Shown: positions 56,306-64,000 of the stretch, in pieces
How the letters are laid out: the number at the start of each line of letters is the position of its first letter
Numbering within the stretch: position 1 is the stretch's first letter
Origin: Candidatus Proruminimicrobium quisquiliarum
Lineage (GTDB): Bacteria; Elusimicrobiota; Endomicrobiia; Endomicrobiales; Endomicrobiaceae
Assembly (NCBI GenBank): GCA_018433245.1
Contig: JAHDRN010000007.1
Coordinates: forward strand, 212,397-276,396
Length of the DNA stretch: 64,000 bases
Direction: 5' to 3'
Made by a program: the position numbers and the translations under genes
Notes under the pieces: model-generated
What the model was told of the DNA's origin: nothing
Database searches by the model: none
Seen by the model: only the letters and a program-made list of their open reading frames with translations

Positions 56306-57836
56306 ATTTTTTTTTGACTATTTCGTTTTCGCCGTCAAGTTCAAGATATTTTTTAAAATATTCGCCTGCTTTGTCATACATTCCTTCATGGTCGTAATAG
56401 AATCCTAGATTAAAATACTCGTCCATTAAAACAGCCGTTTTTACTCCGCAGTCTACATTGACTCCGTTATCTTTGCACACTTCTTCAAATTTCTGACATC
56501 TTTTTAATCTTACGGGATAAGTATTTGAGCCGTCTTTAGTCTGCCAGTATAAATGATGGTTAAACGGCGTTTTTATGTTAAATTCCTCAGGATGATCAAA
56601 TACATAACTGAATTCTTCCATCGCAAAATAAGTTCTTGAAGGATACACTCTTTCTATATATTTGCCTACCTCTTTTATAAATGAAAGAGTCTCGTTAAAA
56701 TCATCTTCAGTTTCCCCGGGAAAACCGAACATAAAATTAGTTGTAACTTTTAGACCTACGTCATAAGCATCCTTGATTATTCTTTTTGCATCCTGCACTT
56801 TATATTTTTTAGACATTGAATCCAAAACTCTCTGAGAGCCGGATTCTATTCCGAAAATCAATTTTTTGCATCCTGATTCTTTTACAAGGGCAAGAATTTC
56901 TTTTGTCATAAGAGGATTTACTATCGCGTTTGCCAGCCAATACTGTTTGCTGCCGAAAGGAGGATATTTTATAAGAAGATTGCAGAAATCTCTGAGCCTG
57001 TTTACGTCGGCGTTAAATTCCAAATCCTGAAAATCTATATGCCCGGCCTGCGGATAATCTATTTTGTGATATGATATTTCCTGATGAATTCTTTCGGCAG
57101 ACATCTGTCTGTATCCGTCCCAGAAAGAATGAGTGCTGCAAAACTTGCACGCCCATACGCATCCTCTTGAAGTCATAAGAGGCAGATGTTCGTTGTCGTC
57201 GTAATCATTGAGAGACATATCCGTAAAATCAAGAAAAGGAAGATTATCAAGGTTTTTGAGCATTTGTCTCGGTTTTGTAAAAACGACATGTCCGTCTTTT
57301 TTATAACAGATGCCGTCGCATAAATCGGGATTTGAAGAATTATAAACGGTTCTTACAAGTTCGCATACCGTTATATCGCCTTCTCCAAGAATTATAAAAT
57401 CGACGCTTGTTTCGTTAAAACTTCTTTCAATATTTTTTTTATCATAGAAGAACTGTCCGCCGTAAAATATTTTAACGTCTTTATTTTTTTGTCTGATTAA
57501 ATCGGTAACGTAAACAGTGGAATAAAAAGACGATGATTCAAGAGAAAAACCGACTACTTTCGGATCTTTTTCAAGAATTTGGTCAACATAAGCATCAAGC
57601 TGCTTTTTTATTGAATCAAAATATTCAAAAACGCGCTCTTTCTGATACCAAAAAGAAACCTGTTCCCAAGCCCATAAATTCACAAAACTCGTATCGCGGT
57701 TTTTATATAAAGCGTTATTAAGATCAAAAGATTTTACTTCTATGCCGACAGCTTTTAAATCGCCTGACAGCTGGGCAAGAGCCAGAGGAGGCTCTCTTGT
57801 ACCCCATACGGGACATTTTACAAGCGATACTCTCAT
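56280..57836 (-). CDS. Class D radical SAM protein with B12-binding-like domain and C-terminal TPR
   Basis: Protein of 518 residues. Residues about 1-190 resemble a cobalamin-binding Rossmann domain (LALAQLSGDLKAVGIEVKSFDL, VVGFSLESSSFYST, IFYGGQFFYDKK, DFIILGEGDITVCEL) but no DxHxxG is visible. Cluster motif RGCVWACKFC (first Cys about 226). LIFGIESGSQRVLDSMSKKY and NFMFGFPGETEDDF are typical of this branch. The C-terminal 40 residues form one TPR unit (LGFYYDHEGMYDKAGEYFKKYLELDG), tying it to the TPR theme of the array. ATGA overlap with the upstream gene. The other class D gene lies at the far end of the array. Confidence 0.87.
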   Translation of the reverse strand: MRVSLVKCPVWGTREPPLALAQLSGDLKAVGIEVKSFDLNNALYKNRDTSFVNLWAWEQVSFWYQKERVFEYFDSIKKQLDAYVDQILEKDPKVVGFSLESSSFYSTVYVTDLIRQKNKDVKIFYGGQFFYDKKNIERSFNETSVDFIILGEGDITVCELVRTVYNSSNPDLCDGICYKKDGHVVFTKPRQMLKNLDNLPFLDFTDMSLNDYDDNEHLPLMTSRGCVWACKFCSTHSFWDGYRQMSAERIHQEISYHKIDYPQAGHIDFQDLEFNADVNRLRDFCNLLIKYPPFGSKQYWLANAIVNPLMTKEILALVKESGCKKLIFGIESGSQRVLDSMSKKYKVQDAKRIIKDAYDVGLKVTTNFMFGFPGETEDDFNETLSFIKEVGKYIERVYPSRTYFAMEEFSYVFDHPEEFNIKTPFNHHLYWQTKDGSNTYPVRLKRCQKFEEVCKDNGVNVDCGVKTAVLMDEYFNLGFYYDHEGMYDKAGEYFKKYLELDGENEIVKKKYERIQNKT

Positions 57837-58909
57837 GTATGCTCCATAAATTTATCTATTTCTTCTTTGTTTTTGCCTCTTGTGATAAAATGCGAGGTAA
57901 AACTGTTAAGAGACGCCTGGTTTGCTCTTATGCAGAAATTTGAACAGGCGCTGTTTCCGTTAAGAAGTTTAGTTCTTATTTCTACAAAATATTTGCCGTT
58001 CCATACGTCCATAAAAGTTTTTTTATCCAAAATAGTTTCTCTTTTGTCTCCTGCTGCGTCACATGTTATAATGTCGCCCGACGGATTTATCATAAGCTGC
58101 GTCCATGCTTCTCTGCACATAGACTCACACGGATATTCTTTCTGGTTGTATTTCTGCGGAAGCTGCACGTTGATATTAAGTTTTCTGCCAAGCTCTCTTG
58201 CTTTGTCTATCATTTCGTTTGTCTTTTCTTTTGCAAAATAAGTAGAAAGATATTTTTGGTCTAATCTGTATACGAAATTATAATAAACGACTACGTTATC
58301 GGCTCCTTTCTGCGAAGCAAATTCAACGTATTCAGGAAGTTTGTCTATATTTTCGGTAGTAGCCACGAATATAAAATTTACTCTTAATTTATCAGTCTGT
58401 TTCTTGGCTTTCATTATATAATCCACATTCTGCATTACGGGGCCGTAAGTTTTTGATTTAGTCATTACTTTGTGCGTTATCGGATCGCAGCCGTGCATAG
58501 AAATGTGAATAAGATATCTGTTATTGCTTTCAATTATATGGTCTGCCATTTTTGGAGTAAGAGTCGATCCGTTTGTAGCAAACATTTTTTCGGCATAAAT
58601 AAATTGGTTGAAATAGTCTAAATTTCTTTTTGCTTCAGGCAAAGATAAAAGTTCGCCGGACCCGGTTATATTTATTCTTTCAACTCTGTTTAATACAGGC
58701 AGCAGTTTCTCTTCATACTTTGCTTTAAAATCATCAAGATTAAAATAAGGATAGCTTTCAGGCCTTGAACAAAAAAGACAATCCTGATTGCATGGAGCGT
58801 CAATCTGCACAAAAATTGAAGTCGGATAAGACTCAAGCACGATTTTTTTTGCTTCATATTCCTGATGGTTTAAATTCCTGTTTTGTTCTACAAGATTCTG
58901 TCCGTTCAT
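57833..58909 (-). CDS. Class C radical SAM/SPASM protein
   Basis: Protein of 358 residues. EAKKIVLESYPTSIFVQIDAP leads to CNQDCLFC (first Cys 40). The SAM motif is NITGSGELLSLP, a GGE variant. SMHGCDPITHKVM follows in the barrel. The SPASM tail begins CREAWTQLMINPSGDIITC (C-x12-G-x4-C, the ordinary spacing), then VWNGKYFVEIR and CSNFC. The ATG 58907-58909 overlaps the upstream stop as ATGA; a longer frame overlapping by 46 nt is rejected. It shares the preceding IxLES block with the class C gene at 59905-61011. Confidence 0.88.
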   Translation of the reverse strand: MNGQNLVEQNRNLNHQEYEAKKIVLESYPTSIFVQIDAPCNQDCLFCSRPESYPYFNLDDFKAKYEEKLLPVLNRVERINITGSGELLSLPEAKRNLDYFNQFIYAEKMFATNGSTLTPKMADHIIESNNRYLIHISMHGCDPITHKVMTKSKTYGPVMQNVDYIMKAKKQTDKLRVNFIFVATTENIDKLPEYVEFASQKGADNVVVYYNFVYRLDQKYLSTYFAKEKTNEMIDKARELGRKLNINVQLPQKYNQKEYPCESMCREAWTQLMINPSGDIITCDAAGDKRETILDKKTFMDVWNGKYFVEIRTKLLNGNSACSNFCIRANQASLNSFTSHFITRGKNKEEIDKFMEHT

Positions 58910-59901
58910 AATGTTATTTCCCTGTGATTGCTTGCGCCTATATGGTCGCATTTAGTGCATATATTTTCGTCGCCGCTCTTTATCTTATTGACTACATACT
59001 GCCTTGCTATTCTGTAATTTTTGCTGTTCCAGATCATAAAAAAAGGCTTCCACCATTTGAACATTTCAAAATCGTCTTTTTTGTCTTCAACAGAACAGCA
59101 CGGAGAAATTGAACCGTCCGCATTTATCGTAATAGCGTCCCACAGCCAGTTACACAATTTTGATTCGGCATGTTTGAACACGACCGCTTTATCGTTGTCT
59201 CTGACTATGTAATTGTTGTATTCGTCTATCGTAGAAACCCAGTCTGGCGCGCAGAAAGGAGCTGTAAACCCTATATCGTTTACTCCCGATTCTACAGCCA
59301 TTTTTCTTGCTTTTTCAATTTCGTGTTCGTTATGTCTAAAAACAAGAAACTGCCAGTGCATATGAGGCGTTTTTGAATTTAATTTTCTTTTTGCTTCGGC
59401 AAGAAGTTTTATATTATCCAAAACAAGGCTGAATTTACCGTTTTTTCTGTATATTTCATAACTTTCCTGACTTGCTCCGTCAAGAGATATCGTCATTCTG
59501 TCAAGACCGGATTTAACTATCTGCTCTGCGTATTCAGGCGTCATAGCAATATTTAAATTAGACGATAAAAATGTTCTTGCTCCGTATTTTTTTGCTGTTT
59601 TTATCATTTCGGCAGTATTTTTATTAAGAAGCGGCTCTCCCCAGTTGCAGAATTCCACATAAAGCAAATATCTTCCTATTTTTTTCATTATAGTTTTATA
59701 TCTGTCCATCGGCATTATTTCTTTAGGCCTTGAGTTTTCTCTGTGCTGGCCTGTCGGGCAGAATCTGCATTCAAGATTACATACGTTTGTCGGATCGACT
59801 GTAAGCCAGTAAGGATATCCGAACAATACCGTTTTCTTCTTATTCTTCTGCCACTCTATAAGTTTGTAATTCCATTCTCTCAATTTTGCGTTTAAATTCA
59901 T
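58906..59901 (-). CDS. Class C radical SAM/SPASM protein
   Basis: Protein of 331 residues. YWLTVDPTNVCNLECRFC (first Cys 41), with EFCNWGEPLLNK as the SAM motif and TISLDGASQESYEIYRKNGKF. This is a common SPASM-family layout in bacteria. The tail has CNWLWDAITINADGSISPCC (C-x12-G-x4-CC), IWNSKNYRIARQ and CTKC. It lies 3 nt after the class C gene upstream and overlaps the next by ATGA. Substrate not predictable; related proteins include peptide- and sugar-modifying enzymes. Confidence 0.88.
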   Translation of the reverse strand: MNLNAKLREWNYKLIEWQKNKKKTVLFGYPYWLTVDPTNVCNLECRFCPTGQHRENSRPKEIMPMDRYKTIMKKIGRYLLYVEFCNWGEPLLNKNTAEMIKTAKKYGARTFLSSNLNIAMTPEYAEQIVKSGLDRMTISLDGASQESYEIYRKNGKFSLVLDNIKLLAEAKRKLNSKTPHMHWQFLVFRHNEHEIEKARKMAVESGVNDIGFTAPFCAPDWVSTIDEYNNYIVRDNDKAVVFKHAESKLCNWLWDAITINADGSISPCCSVEDKKDDFEMFKWWKPFFMIWNSKNYRIARQYVVNKIKSGDENICTKCDHIGASNHREITL

Positions 59902-59904
59902 AAG

Positions 59905-61011
59905 TTATAATTCTACTCCGATATCTTCTTTTTTCAGATTGTATTTTTTGTTGTTTTCAAATATATATTTCAGAAGTTTCTGCTGTGTTTCAGGCCTGAA
60001 AGTTATATGAGACAACAGTTTATTTACGTTATTTTTATCATATTTTAAACAGTTTTTGCACCACGTATGTATATTGCCGGTAACGATTCCTTCTCTGAGC
60101 ATGAAATAACCGCCGCTGTTCCATATATCTTCAAAAGAACTGTCGTTAAGATTTCCTATATGGTTCCCGGCAAGACAGCACGGATTAACGGAACCCTGCA
60201 CTTCGGTATAAAAAAATTCCCAAGGATCGCGGCAGGCCACATTGTCAGACTTTTGGTATGTCTGAAATTTTAACGGAAGATTAACGCTGAATCCGTCTTT
60301 ATATTTTTCGGCTTCCGAAAGAACCGCATTTGCTTTATCTTTCATCCAAAAAACAGACATATCAACATGAGAAGTTTCAAACATCGTTATGTAATTTGCG
60401 CTGACGCAGTCTGTTCCGAGTTCTTTTGAAAGTTTTATAAAACTGCATAAATCGTCTATATTATCCTGAGTTACCACAAATACCATATTGATGCTCAATT
60501 TTGACTGTTTTTGTTTTTTAAGCTCCACAAGTCTTTTTATATTTTTTAAAATATCGTCAAATTTTTTCGTTCTTGTAAGTTTTTCATGAAGCATTCCGTT
60601 TGACGCATGCAGAGATATCATAACGTCATATCTTCCGTCTGTAAGTTTTTGGCATATTTTTTCGTTAAGCATAATGCCGTTTGTAGTAAATGCCTTAGAC
60701 TGATCCGGCAAGGTTGTATTTAAATAATCAAGAATATCGCATATCTCCGGATGAAGCAATATTTCGCCGAAACCGCAAAAACCTATATTAACTGCTTTTT
60801 CAAGAACATGTTTCAGCTTCGGTTCAAAAAAGTTTTTGTATTTTTCAAGAGTAAAAGACGGATAATCTCCGCCGAGACAGAAAACGCATGAAGCGTTGCA
60901 GTTGTAATGCGCTCCTATGGTTATATAGCTTGGAGTCGATTCAAGCCTGATTTTCTTCTGGGATATTTCAAGATCTCTGACTGAATTATTTAATTTTATC
61001 TTTTCGTTCAT
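59905..61011 (-). CDS. Class C radical SAM/SPASM protein
   Basis: Protein of 368 residues. EISQKKIRLESTPSYITIGA precedes CNASCVFC (first Cys 38). SAM motif GFCGFGEILLHPEI, then TNGIMLNEKICQ and MISLHASNGML. The SPASM tail has CRDPWEFFYTEVQGSVNPCC, IGNLNDSSFEDIWNSGG and CKNC. The EIxxKKIxLES block is a weak version of the class A junction, so class C may be the link between class A and ordinary SPASM enzymes. The start (ATG 61009-61011) overlaps the end of the beta-helix gene by 26 nt; a TTG one codon earlier is rejected. Confidence 0.88.
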   Translation of the reverse strand: MNEKIKLNNSVRDLEISQKKIRLESTPSYITIGAHYNCNASCVFCLGGDYPSFTLEKYKNFFEPKLKHVLEKAVNIGFCGFGEILLHPEICDILDYLNTTLPDQSKAFTTNGIMLNEKICQKLTDGRYDVMISLHASNGMLHEKLTRTKKFDDILKNIKRLVELKKQKQSKLSINMVFVVTQDNIDDLCSFIKLSKELGTDCVSANYITMFETSHVDMSVFWMKDKANAVLSEAEKYKDGFSVNLPLKFQTYQKSDNVACRDPWEFFYTEVQGSVNPCCLAGNHIGNLNDSSFEDIWNSGGYFMLREGIVTGNIHTWCKNCLKYDKNNVNKLLSHITFRPETQQKLLKYIFENNKKYNLKKEDIGVEL

Positions 61012-64000
61012 CAAAAAACTCTTTCATTAAATCGTTCTTTATATTTTTCATAAAAGCCATAATTTTTATTATCTTTTCTTCATCCGAAAGAATACTGCTG
61101 TTAAAGACACTTAAAATTAAAGCTAAATCATTTTCTTCGCCTGAACTTAAATCAAACATTTTAAACGAATTATATTTTTTATAGATATCGCCTATGATTA
61201 TACCATTTTTAAAGTATAAATTTAACTCCATTATATTGAATAAAATTTCTAACAGTTGGCTTTTTATACTGTTAAAATCTTTTGATGTATCAATAATATT
61301 GATCTGAAAAGACATATCCGCCAAAGATTCCAGCAGTAATTTGTCCAACATTTCTTTACCGTGAATATGGTATTGGTTATCATTATTCAAAAAGAATATC
61401 CTCTTTTTGTACAAGTTGGAAAAATTACTTAATTTATATTCTTCCAAAGGCATATTTTTAAATCTGGCAAATAACAGCATCTGATACATTGGCTGCGTAA
61501 AAAATAATACAGGCGTATTGTCTAAAATTGCAAGTTTTGTCATAATTTCAAATATATCAGAAACATAATGTTTTTCATTATTAGCTGAATAATCGCCTTT
61601 AATGATTACTTTACATACTCCGGGAGCATCTATAATAACAGATAATATTTCATTTTTAAATTTATCCTGTATTAAATCAACAACAGCGTTTAAGTATTTA
61701 TTATTAACATTATGATTCTTGCTTATTTTTTTGATTGAGACATTTGTATTGAAAACAATCAACTCGTTATTTATTTTTGCAAACTCGTTTATTTTATTAA
61801 AAACTAAATCAAAAATTTTATTTTTGTTTTTTACCGTAAGACGCATATTTTCTTCTAACAGGACTATCAAAGGCTCAAGAATTTCTTTTTCATCGCTCGG
61901 TATAACATCGGTATATTGTTTTAACCAGCCGATTCTTGAATCAATATCAGTATTACCGGGATTTATATTTTTTAAAATATCAATTGTCGCTTTTGCGAAA
62001 CCTATATCATTTACAATACTTTTATTATTAAAATAATTAGCCGAAAAAAGTATATATGAATTAAGAATTTCTGATGCGGCGTCTATTCTATTTTTTATAT
62101 GGTCATATTCTGACTGTTCATTTTTTTCTATTTTTTGTGATCCGTACAACATAGACGATTTATATATGTCCTTAACCCTGAGATCACCGTATTTAAGGTA
62201 AAATTTGAGTTCTGATTTATTCATTATTATATTTTCACCGTAAAGAGGAAATATATTTTTTAATCGTTTATATCTTTTATGAATTTTAAACAACAATTTA
62301 ATTTCAGAACCGATGTCATTGTTATCATTTATAATTGTCAAAAAATCTATATCACTTGAACCGGCAATCCAATCTTTATTTAACATTCCCCTTCTTAAAT
62401 ATATTCCCATAATATTTTTATTTTTCATAAAAAACGAATACAGTTTTATTCCGGCAGAATAAAACTTTCCGTATATCTTTCCGAAACATTTGAAATTACG
62501 CGTCTTTATAACTAAAATTTGCATCTGAGAAAATAACACTGCAACTAAATTTTTGATCAAATCTGATTTATTTTTATGCAATGCAAATATATTATATTTT
62601 GAATCCCGCAAATTATTCCAACGTGAATTATTATTAACTATAACAGAAAATCCTTTTGAAACAATAGATTCATTTTTAACCTTAAACACGCAATTATTCG
62701 TTTGTATTTCAGAATAATGATTAAGTGAAAAACAGCTGTCGCAGGTGGTTTTCACCTCGCTCAAAAACAAATTAGCACAATCTCTGGACACATATTGAAA
62801 ATCGGCAGAATTGCTTACAGATGATTTTTCAACAAACACTTCGGAATTCCCGCTCAATACAAACGAAGATGATGCAGACCGTATATTTGAATTATTAATA
62901 TAAACTTTTGAATATTCATTTGAATCCATAAAGCAAAAAAAACCGTTTACATGCATATCCGAAATTAAAACATTTGATTTATTGGAACATGAGAAAAGAT
63001 TAATGGTGTTGTTTATACTGTTGTTTATCTTAACATTATCAAAAACTGTTTCTGAGTTTCCTGTTGTAAGAATAAAAGGATAACCGGCAACCGTATTCAA
63101 ATGAAAATTACTTTCAATATTAATTTTACCGTTATAAAAATTAATCTTTGAATTACCGTCAACAATTAGATTTTGAGCTAAAAATTTTGTTTCAAATTTA
63201 AATTTATTGATTATCAAATTTGAATTTGACACTTTTAAACTGTTACTAAATACATCAAGAGCAAAGTCAGAAATTGTAAATTTTAAAACATCATTACAAA
63301 ACAAACCTTTGTTCCCGCTACAATATAAACCCGTTGCATCAACAGTAACATTGCCTATTGCAACTATTGCATATGTCGCATAAGACTTAAATTTACAATT
63401 TATAAAATTTACAAAAATATTACCGAATATACTTATACTTTCATCGGATGAAATCACATTTGTATCAGTTAAAATTAAATTTTCATTTCCATCTTTTATT
63501 ATTCCTGTTTTATCACTGAGTATTTCAGATTTTACTATTTTTAATTTGCCCCGTCCTGTTATGTCTATTCCTTGATCAAGCTCTGCCCTGCTCTCTTTTA
63601 ATAAAAGTTCTCCGTTTTCGCTTATACCTATTGTATTACCTGTTATTTCACTGTCGTTTATTCCTACCGCACTTAACCCGCGTACCGCTACCGAACCTAT
63701 ACTGCTGTTATTTATGCCGACATTTCCTATCCCTTTCGCCGTCATCCTTCCTTCTATATCACTGTCTATTATCTCTAGCTCTCCGCTTCCAACATCTATC
63801 GCTTCTTCCGCTTTTATCTTTATTCCTTCTATCCTTTCATAATTGTTACCGTCTATATTTAAACCCAATAAACCGCTCTCTATCTCTACTTCTTCTAACT
63901 CAGCTCGGCTTTCTCCCTTTATCAATATACCGTTCTGCCTGCTCTTTACTTTTACTCCTCTCAATACATTACAAATTCCTTCCTCTATCACTATCCCGCT
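60986..64000 (-). CDS. Beta-helix / nucleotidyltransferase-like fusion protein (cut by right edge)
   Basis: The frame is open to the right edge, so the N-terminus is missing; at least 1004 residues are present (residue 1 here is codon 63989-63991). About residues 1-470 are short repeats of the right-handed parallel beta-helix type (GSGELEIIDSDIEG, GNVGINNSSIGS, GRGKLKIVKSEILS, SKVYINNSNIRS). A nucleotidyltransferase-type motif GSSDIDFLTII begins at residue 544 (the G-S-x-D-x-D of the pol-beta superfamily), with YLRRGMLNKDWIA before it. About 350 helical residues follow and I do not recognise them. The last codons overlap the first class C gene by 26 nt, so it belongs to the array. Function unknown; possibly a substrate scaffold or a sugar/nucleotide-transferring partner. 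Confidence 0.75.
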   Translation of the reverse strand, partial: SGIVIEEGICNVLRGVKVKSRQNGILIKGESRAELEEVEIESGLLGLNIDGNNYERIEGIKIKAEEAIDVGSGELEIIDSDIEGRMTAKGIGNVGINNSSIGSVAVRGLSAVGINDSEITGNTIGISENGELLLKESRAELDQGIDITGRGKLKIVKSEILSDKTGIIKDGNENLILTDTNVISSDESISIFGNIFVNFINCKFKSYATYAIVAIGNVTVDATGLYCSGNKGLFCNDVLKFTISDFALDVFSNSLKVSNSNLIINKFKFETKFLAQNLIVDGNSKINFYNGKINIESNFHLNTVAGYPFILTTGNSETVFDNVKINNSINNTINLFSCSNKSNVLISDMHVNGFFCFMDSNEYSKVYINNSNIRSASSSFVLSGNSEVFVEKSSVSNSADFQYVSRDCANLFLSEVKTTCDSCFSLNHYSEIQTNNCVFKVKNESIVSKGFSVIVNNNSRWNNLRDSKYNIFALHKNKSDLIKNLVAVLFSQMQILVIKTRNFKCFGKIYGKFYSAGIKLYSFFMKNKNIMGIYLRRGMLNKDWIAGSSDIDFLTIINDNNDIGSEIKLLFKIHKRYKRLKNIFPLYGENIIMNKSELKFYLKYGDLRVKDIYKSSMLYGSQKIEKNEQSEYDHIKNRIDAASEILNSYILFSANYFNNKSIVNDIGFAKATIDILKNINPGNTDIDSRIGWLKQYTDVIPSDEKEILEPLIVLLEENMRLTVKNKNKIFDLVFNKINEFAKINNELIVFNTNVSIKKISKNHNVNNKYLNAVVDLIQDKFKNEILSVIIDAPGVCKVIIKGDYSANNEKHYVSDIFEIMTKLAILDNTPVLFFTQPMYQMLLFARFKNMPLEEYKLSNFSNLYKKRIFFLNNDNQYHIHGKEMLDKLLLESLADMSFQINIIDTSKDFNSIKSQLLEILFNIMELNLYFKNGIIIGDIYKKYNSFKMFDLSSGEENDLALILSVFNSSILSDEEKIIKIMAFMKNIKNDLMKEFFDERKDKIK

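Noticed and set aside
18459..64000. CRISPR arrays, tRNA genes, transposases or attachment sites
   Set aside because: No regularly spaced direct repeats, tRNA-like cloverleaf or transposase motif was seen on either strand; the repeated words are coding motifs of paralogues.

Overview
The window reads as part of a low-GC, Gram-negative-type (diderm) bacterium. SecA, Lnt, LptF and LptG imply an inner and an outer membrane with lipoproteins and lipopolysaccharide. The order yggS-proC-yggU near ileS is a common bacterial neighbourhood. Low GC, this gene order and the many radical SAM/SPASM genes fit an anaerobic gut- or sediment-type lineage such as Elusimicrobiota. That placement is inference; no 16S or marker comparison was possible. 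Every gene supported here lies on the minus strand, so transcription runs from right to left.

Region 1 (1-12.8 kb) is housekeeping. One unit runs secA, lnt, prfB, an aldehyde dehydrogenase, a sensor histidine kinase. The next runs yggS, proC, yggU, mtnA, a VOC protein, ileS (cut by the left edge). prfB carries the classical autoregulatory +1 frameshift site, so its true product starts about 80 nt upstream of the longest uninterrupted frame. Region 2 (13-18.4 kb) is a tight operon lptF-lptG-murI-queD-queC-queE-RNase H, joining LPS export, peptidoglycan D-glutamate supply and preQ0 (7-deazaguanine) synthesis.

Region 3 (18.46 kb to the right edge, over 45 kb) is the remarkable part: an unbroken co-directional run of 28 intact radical SAM genes, one decayed radical SAM pseudogene at the distal end, and, at the head, a large right-handed beta-helix protein fused to a nucleotidyltransferase-like domain. 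The largest gap between neighbours is about 62 nt and many genes overlap (ATGA or TAATG), so it looks like one giant transcript or a few.

Four classes are visible. Class A (16 intact genes plus the pseudogene) usually has an N-terminal TPR/helical-repeat region of varying length, then a fixed junction (LNEYEIA...SKPR), a radical SAM barrel with CxxxCxxC and GGEV in place of the usual GGEP, a hydrophilic linker, and a SPASM-like tail of the form C-x2-PW...G-x5-C-x-C...IWN...C-x3-C. Class B (7 genes) is short, with WD-x-H-x-x-CNYxCxYC, GGEP, SFHPxF and a C-terminal KLC..G...C......CPC signature. Class C (3 genes) has more ordinary SPASM tails (G-x4-C). Class D (2 genes) has a B12-binding-like N-terminus. 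One class B enzyme carries a TPR domain like class A.

No precursor peptide, transporter, protease or glycosyltransferase is visible in the array, so its substrate is unknown. My best inference is a modular radical SAM system in which near-identical catalytic cores are attached to different TPR docking modules, acting on a common or related set of protein or cell-surface substrates. Several starts were moved from the longest reading frame to an internal ATG on the basis of ribosome binding sites, stop-start overlaps or alignment with paralogues; these are noted in the entries.
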